Assembly: GCA_014859095.1 (NCBI GenBank)
Contig: JACUUV010000001.1
Location: 145,077 to 209,076, forward strand
Reading direction: 5' to 3'
From: Clostridia bacterium
Lineage (GTDB): Bacteria > Bacillota > Clostridia > Peptostreptococcales > Acidaminobacteraceae
DNA: 64,000 bases
Part shown: in pieces, positions 61,325-64,000 of the stretch
Position numbering within the stretch: the first letter of the stretch is position 1
Layout of the letters: each line of letters opens with the position of its first letter
Made by a program: the position numbers and the translations under genes
Notes under the pieces: model-generated
Databases searched by the model: none
What the model saw: only the letters and a program-made list of their open reading frames with translations
What the model was told of the DNA's origin: nothing

Positions 61325-64000
61325 TCACTGACCGTAACGGGGCTGTAGATATAAAAGATCGTAGATGTTGCCAGTAATGTCAATGTCCTCTAAACGTTCT
61401 TTTTTGACTACAGTCCCTTTTTTGACCTCAACTTCCAAGTAATATGGCGGTGCAGTCCTCGAATTGTCCCAATTGAGCGTGTGGTTCGCCAGAGGCAGTA
61501 TATACTCGATCTCCCACAGGTCGGTTGACACCTGATTCAATAGAAGCGGGAAATTCACAGTGTAGCCAAAGGTATCTTCATAGGAGTGCACATGCCCCAT
61601 CGCATCGGTATAGACCATTTGCTCAAGACCAGGCGACCATCTCAAATTTGCAAATTCCGGATTGCCTACGGTTCTCACTCTAACCTTCACTTTTTCATGC
61701 GCTAGAAATCTATGGGGTTCATTTGTCATTCGATCTCCAAACGTATTGACCTGACCACGCCAATGGTTCCAATACCCTTCCACTTCAACCTCTAAAATCC
61801 TCAAAACTTCAATGATGGAAGTCACTATGTGGGTGGCTTGATTGCCTGAAGGTGTAGACGCAGTGAACTCAAACTGATGAAAACCTTCCTGGATATTTTC
61901 AGGAATGATCTCTGAGAATCTCCATAAGGTTCTACCACTTGAGTTTTTACCGATATAAGTCATGGACCTGACCACTTCATGCTCTGTTCCCATATAGAGC
62001 CTGACGGAAACTCGATCGGCATATTTCCCCGCTTCGGCGTAAAAGTCCGTTCTTTCTCCTGCGACCATCTCATCCATGCTTCCGGTCACATCAATCGGTG
62101 TGCTTACTCTGAATGGTAAGTTCACGGAGGCATCCCTTGAACTGACGCGAATCATGTAATCCCCATCCTGGGTGACAGAAGGAACTCTAAAACTTTGTTC
62201 CAACCAATGGTGCTTACTGTCTATTTTGTAATAATTTAACATATTAGAATATAACAATAACGCAATTGTGCCTTTGAGCTGTCCACTTTGAGTGAGCCAT
62301 TCCACTTTGACATCATGCGCTTCATGGTACTGTGTGAAAATTTCCTTAATGGTGATGTATTCCGATGCTGGAAGCAATTGTGGATTAAGTTTAGCGTCTA
62401 TAATCAGTGTTGGTATTGCATCGAGCGTAAATATTTTTGCCTTCCAGTCGCTCCAAACCCCTTCGATATCCTTTACGACATATCTCACTTCATAGGTTCC
62501 TGGTTCGAGGTTGTCCGGAATCGCGTAGATCCACTGACTGTCACCATCCAGCTTTCGGTACATGATTTGTCTGTCTCTTATTCCTTTTTTTGCATCTGAA
62601 AATTGATGGTCAAGGTCGTAGGACAAATCCAGCCAATTCGTCTTATACTTTTGTAGACTCGAATTATAATCCCAATCGAGTGTGAAATCCGCTATAGGTT
62701 TTCTATGAACATAGATGTCCAGGGCAGGTATGTTGGATTCTTTTGCAAATTTGGGTTTGCCAATCGGCGCATCCTTAATTTTGCGATGGATTGTGTACTT
62801 GCCCACTTTTGAGAAACTGTTTTTGACTGCACTTGAGAATCCGGTTTCCAGATAGCTCGTTCTAGTGCCACTCTCTGCACCCATGCTGTTGTCATAGTAG
62901 TTCGCATCATGCACATATTGAAAACCGATTGTGGTGAGAGGATCATTTTCCATGTCGTAATTGGCTACATTCGTCACAAAAGTCTGTCCGATAAGCAGAA
63001 GTTTTCGATTGTCTACTGGATTATTTTCTTTAACGATTTTATTCACTGCTTTCATTATGTTTTCAAGCGATTGAGTGTTATCCACCCAATAACTGTGCGA
63101 CACTTGAGATTTTGCTGTTGATTTTGAAACCAGTATGACTTTTGCGTCCCCTTTATTAAGCACTGACTGAAGGTCTGTCTTGTTGTTGATGGTAGTGTCT
63201 GCAAAATAGACAATATACTTGTCAGAGCCATTTCTAAAGGTCGGTGTAAAGGTCTGTTTCACGTTCTTGTAGATGGTTCCACTGTAATACCCTGTATAAT
63301 CGTCATACCAGTTGTAATCAGATTGCCAAACAGTGCTTGTCTTAGTGGCTGTGCCTGAGTACGTTGCATATCTGCTCCACTTGTATTTCCAAGTGGATAT
63401 GGATCCATCGGCTTCATAAACAGGCGAGGTACTGTAATTGTAAGAATCTTGATACATTGTACCTGTATACCCTCCGCTACTATAAGAGACAGTTGATGGT
63501 ATGTTGCTTGCTGTGGTAGGTGGTGCAGTTCCGCTTTGAGATTTAGACGTTGATACACTTTTAGAATCCGTAGTAGTCACATAACGTCCATCGTCTTGCC
63601 TGTATTCATTGTTCACCACATTATACAGTGATAGCGTTCCAGAATACCCATCAGAAGAATAGGAACGTGTGGATGGCGGATAACTCCCCCCTGTGTTCCG
63701 TGAGGTGGATGCACTTTGAGAATAGACATACGTGTGTAGATCCCAAATTTCCATGTTTGTTGAGATTCCCGATTGCCTAAGTGAATTGATCCAGTTCACA
63801 CGCTCTGAAACGATGGTGTTGTTCAGATCTCTTGTAATGGCTTGGTCATTAAGAATCACAATATCCGATTCAGGAAAATCGTATTCGATGTCCGTATAGA
63901 TTTTGGTCATTGGTGCAAGGTTGTCAACGTAAAATTCACGTTCCAAAGTGGCGGTTTTCTTATCTGCTGTGGTGATGAACTGTGAAAGTGTCGGCTGTCC
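61325..64000 (-). CDS. Large surface-type protein, 5' end beyond window
   Basis: The reading frame is open from the right edge to the stop at 61325, giving at least 891 residues, so the true start is outside. I do not recognise a named family. The visible N-terminal part (residues about 70-260 of the fragment) is Ser/Thr/Tyr-rich with three related units: RSYSSDGYSGTLSLYN, VSYSSGGYTGTMYQDS and TGYYSGTIYKN. A domain with IVYFADTTINNKTDLQSVL follows, then several Ig/fibronectin-like beta domains (about 400-860; TFTLDAIPTLIIDAKLN, MDEMVAGERTDFYAEAGKYADRVSV). The composition fits an exported cell-surface protein. Secretion cannot be confirmed without the N-terminus. Confidence 0.8.
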   Translation of the reverse strand, partial: GQPTLSQFITTADKKTATLEREFYVDNLAPMTKIYTDIEYDFPESDIVILNDQAITRDLNNTIVSERVNWINSLRQSGISTNMEIWDLHTYVYSQSASTSRNTGGSYPPSTRSYSSDGYSGTLSLYNVVNNEYRQDDGRYVTTTDSKSVSTSKSQSGTAPPTTASNIPSTVSYSSGGYTGTMYQDSYNYSTSPVYEADGSISTWKYKWSRYATYSGTATKTSTVWQSDYNWYDDYTGYYSGTIYKNVKQTFTPTFRNGSDKYIVYFADTTINNKTDLQSVLNKGDAKVILVSKSTAKSQVSHSYWVDNTQSLENIMKAVNKIVKENNPVDNRKLLLIGQTFVTNVANYDMENDPLTTIGFQYVHDANYYDNSMGAESGTRTSYLETGFSSAVKNSFSKVGKYTIHRKIKDAPIGKPKFAKESNIPALDIYVHRKPIADFTLDWDYNSSLQKYKTNWLDLSYDLDHQFSDAKKGIRDRQIMYRKLDGDSQWIYAIPDNLEPGTYEVRYVVKDIEGVWSDWKAKIFTLDAIPTLIIDAKLNPQLLPASEYITIKEIFTQYHEAHDVKVEWLTQSGQLKGTIALLLYSNMLNYYKIDSKHHWLEQSFRVPSVTQDGDYMIRVSSRDASVNLPFRVSTPIDVTGSMDEMVAGERTDFYAEAGKYADRVSVRLYMGTEHEVVRSMTYIGKNSSGRTLWRFSEIIPENIQEGFHQFEFTASTPSGNQATHIVTSIIEVLRILEVEVEGYWNHWRGQVNTFGDRMTNEPHRFLAHEKVKVRVRTVGNPEFANLRWSPGLEQMVYTDAMGHVHSYEDTFGYTVNFPLLLNQVSTDLWEIEYILPLANHTLNWDNSRTAPPYYLEVEVKKGTVVKKERLEDIDITGNIYDLLYLQPRYGQ

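Overview
The window looks like chromosome from an anaerobic, low-to-moderate GC Bacillota, most likely a clostridial lineage. Supporting signs are class III ribonucleotide reductase (nrdDG), a two-subunit ferredoxin-dependent 2-oxoacid oxidoreductase, AddAB rather than RecBCD, and strong AGGAGG ribosome binding sites. The regulatory sites are also Gram-positive in style: a LexA/DinR box, a CIRCE element and tandem NrdR boxes. A genus cannot be fixed from the sequence alone. No tRNA, rRNA, insertion sequence, phage gene or CRISPR array was seen.

Layout. 1-4330 is an SOS-type uvrB-uvrA operon on the minus strand, with uvrA cut by the left edge. 4342-8549 is a minus-strand cell-wall operon, ftsE-ftsX-M23 peptidase-S41 protease-small membrane protein. 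8691-9260 is a folate cyclo-ligase, and 9329-11764 a Lon-like protease. 11853-20020 is a long minus-strand run: nrdD-nrdG-acpS-alr-antitoxin-mazF-membrane protein-WecG/TagA glycosyltransferase-S1 protein. It starts at an NrdR-type control region. 20108-24424 (plus) holds an HD hydrolase, two DUF4342 paralogues and a two-component system. 24390-33489 (minus) is addB-addA-cysQ-hutD-PfkB-like. 33650-36250 carries a DUF1461 membrane protein, a hairpin-rich spacer, a DUF523/DUF1722 protein and a CBS-ACT protein.

36358-39361 is htpG-lrgA-lrgB behind a perfect CIRCE element. It converges with korAB (39358-41902). Next come an M29 aminopeptidase followed by a truncated membrane-protein remnant, and a MarR regulator. 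44192-48705 is a four-gene kinase/phosphatase/vWA/membrane-protein cassette of the TerY-P type. 48837-54282 holds a GNAT gene divergent from a tetR-GPH transporter-GH2 glycosidase operon. 54315-58975 has a secreted phosphodiester glycosidase and a MotA/MotB-like pair. 59152-61324 is a second two-component system, and 61325-64000 is the 3' part of a large surface-type protein.

Most of the window is core housekeeping. The most interesting parts are: (i) the TerY-P-like cassette, whose kinase and phosphatase end in the same zinc-ribbon plus beta-rich module and which carries an extra membrane partner; (ii) htpG translationally coupled to lrgAB under CIRCE; (iii) the tandem DUF4342 genes with duplicated upstream DNA and phased TTAA repeats beside an OmpR/PhoB-type regulator; and (iv) the cluster of strong hairpins at 34337-34627. 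Where the longest reading frame has a poor ribosome site, starts were moved to codons with a well-placed one.
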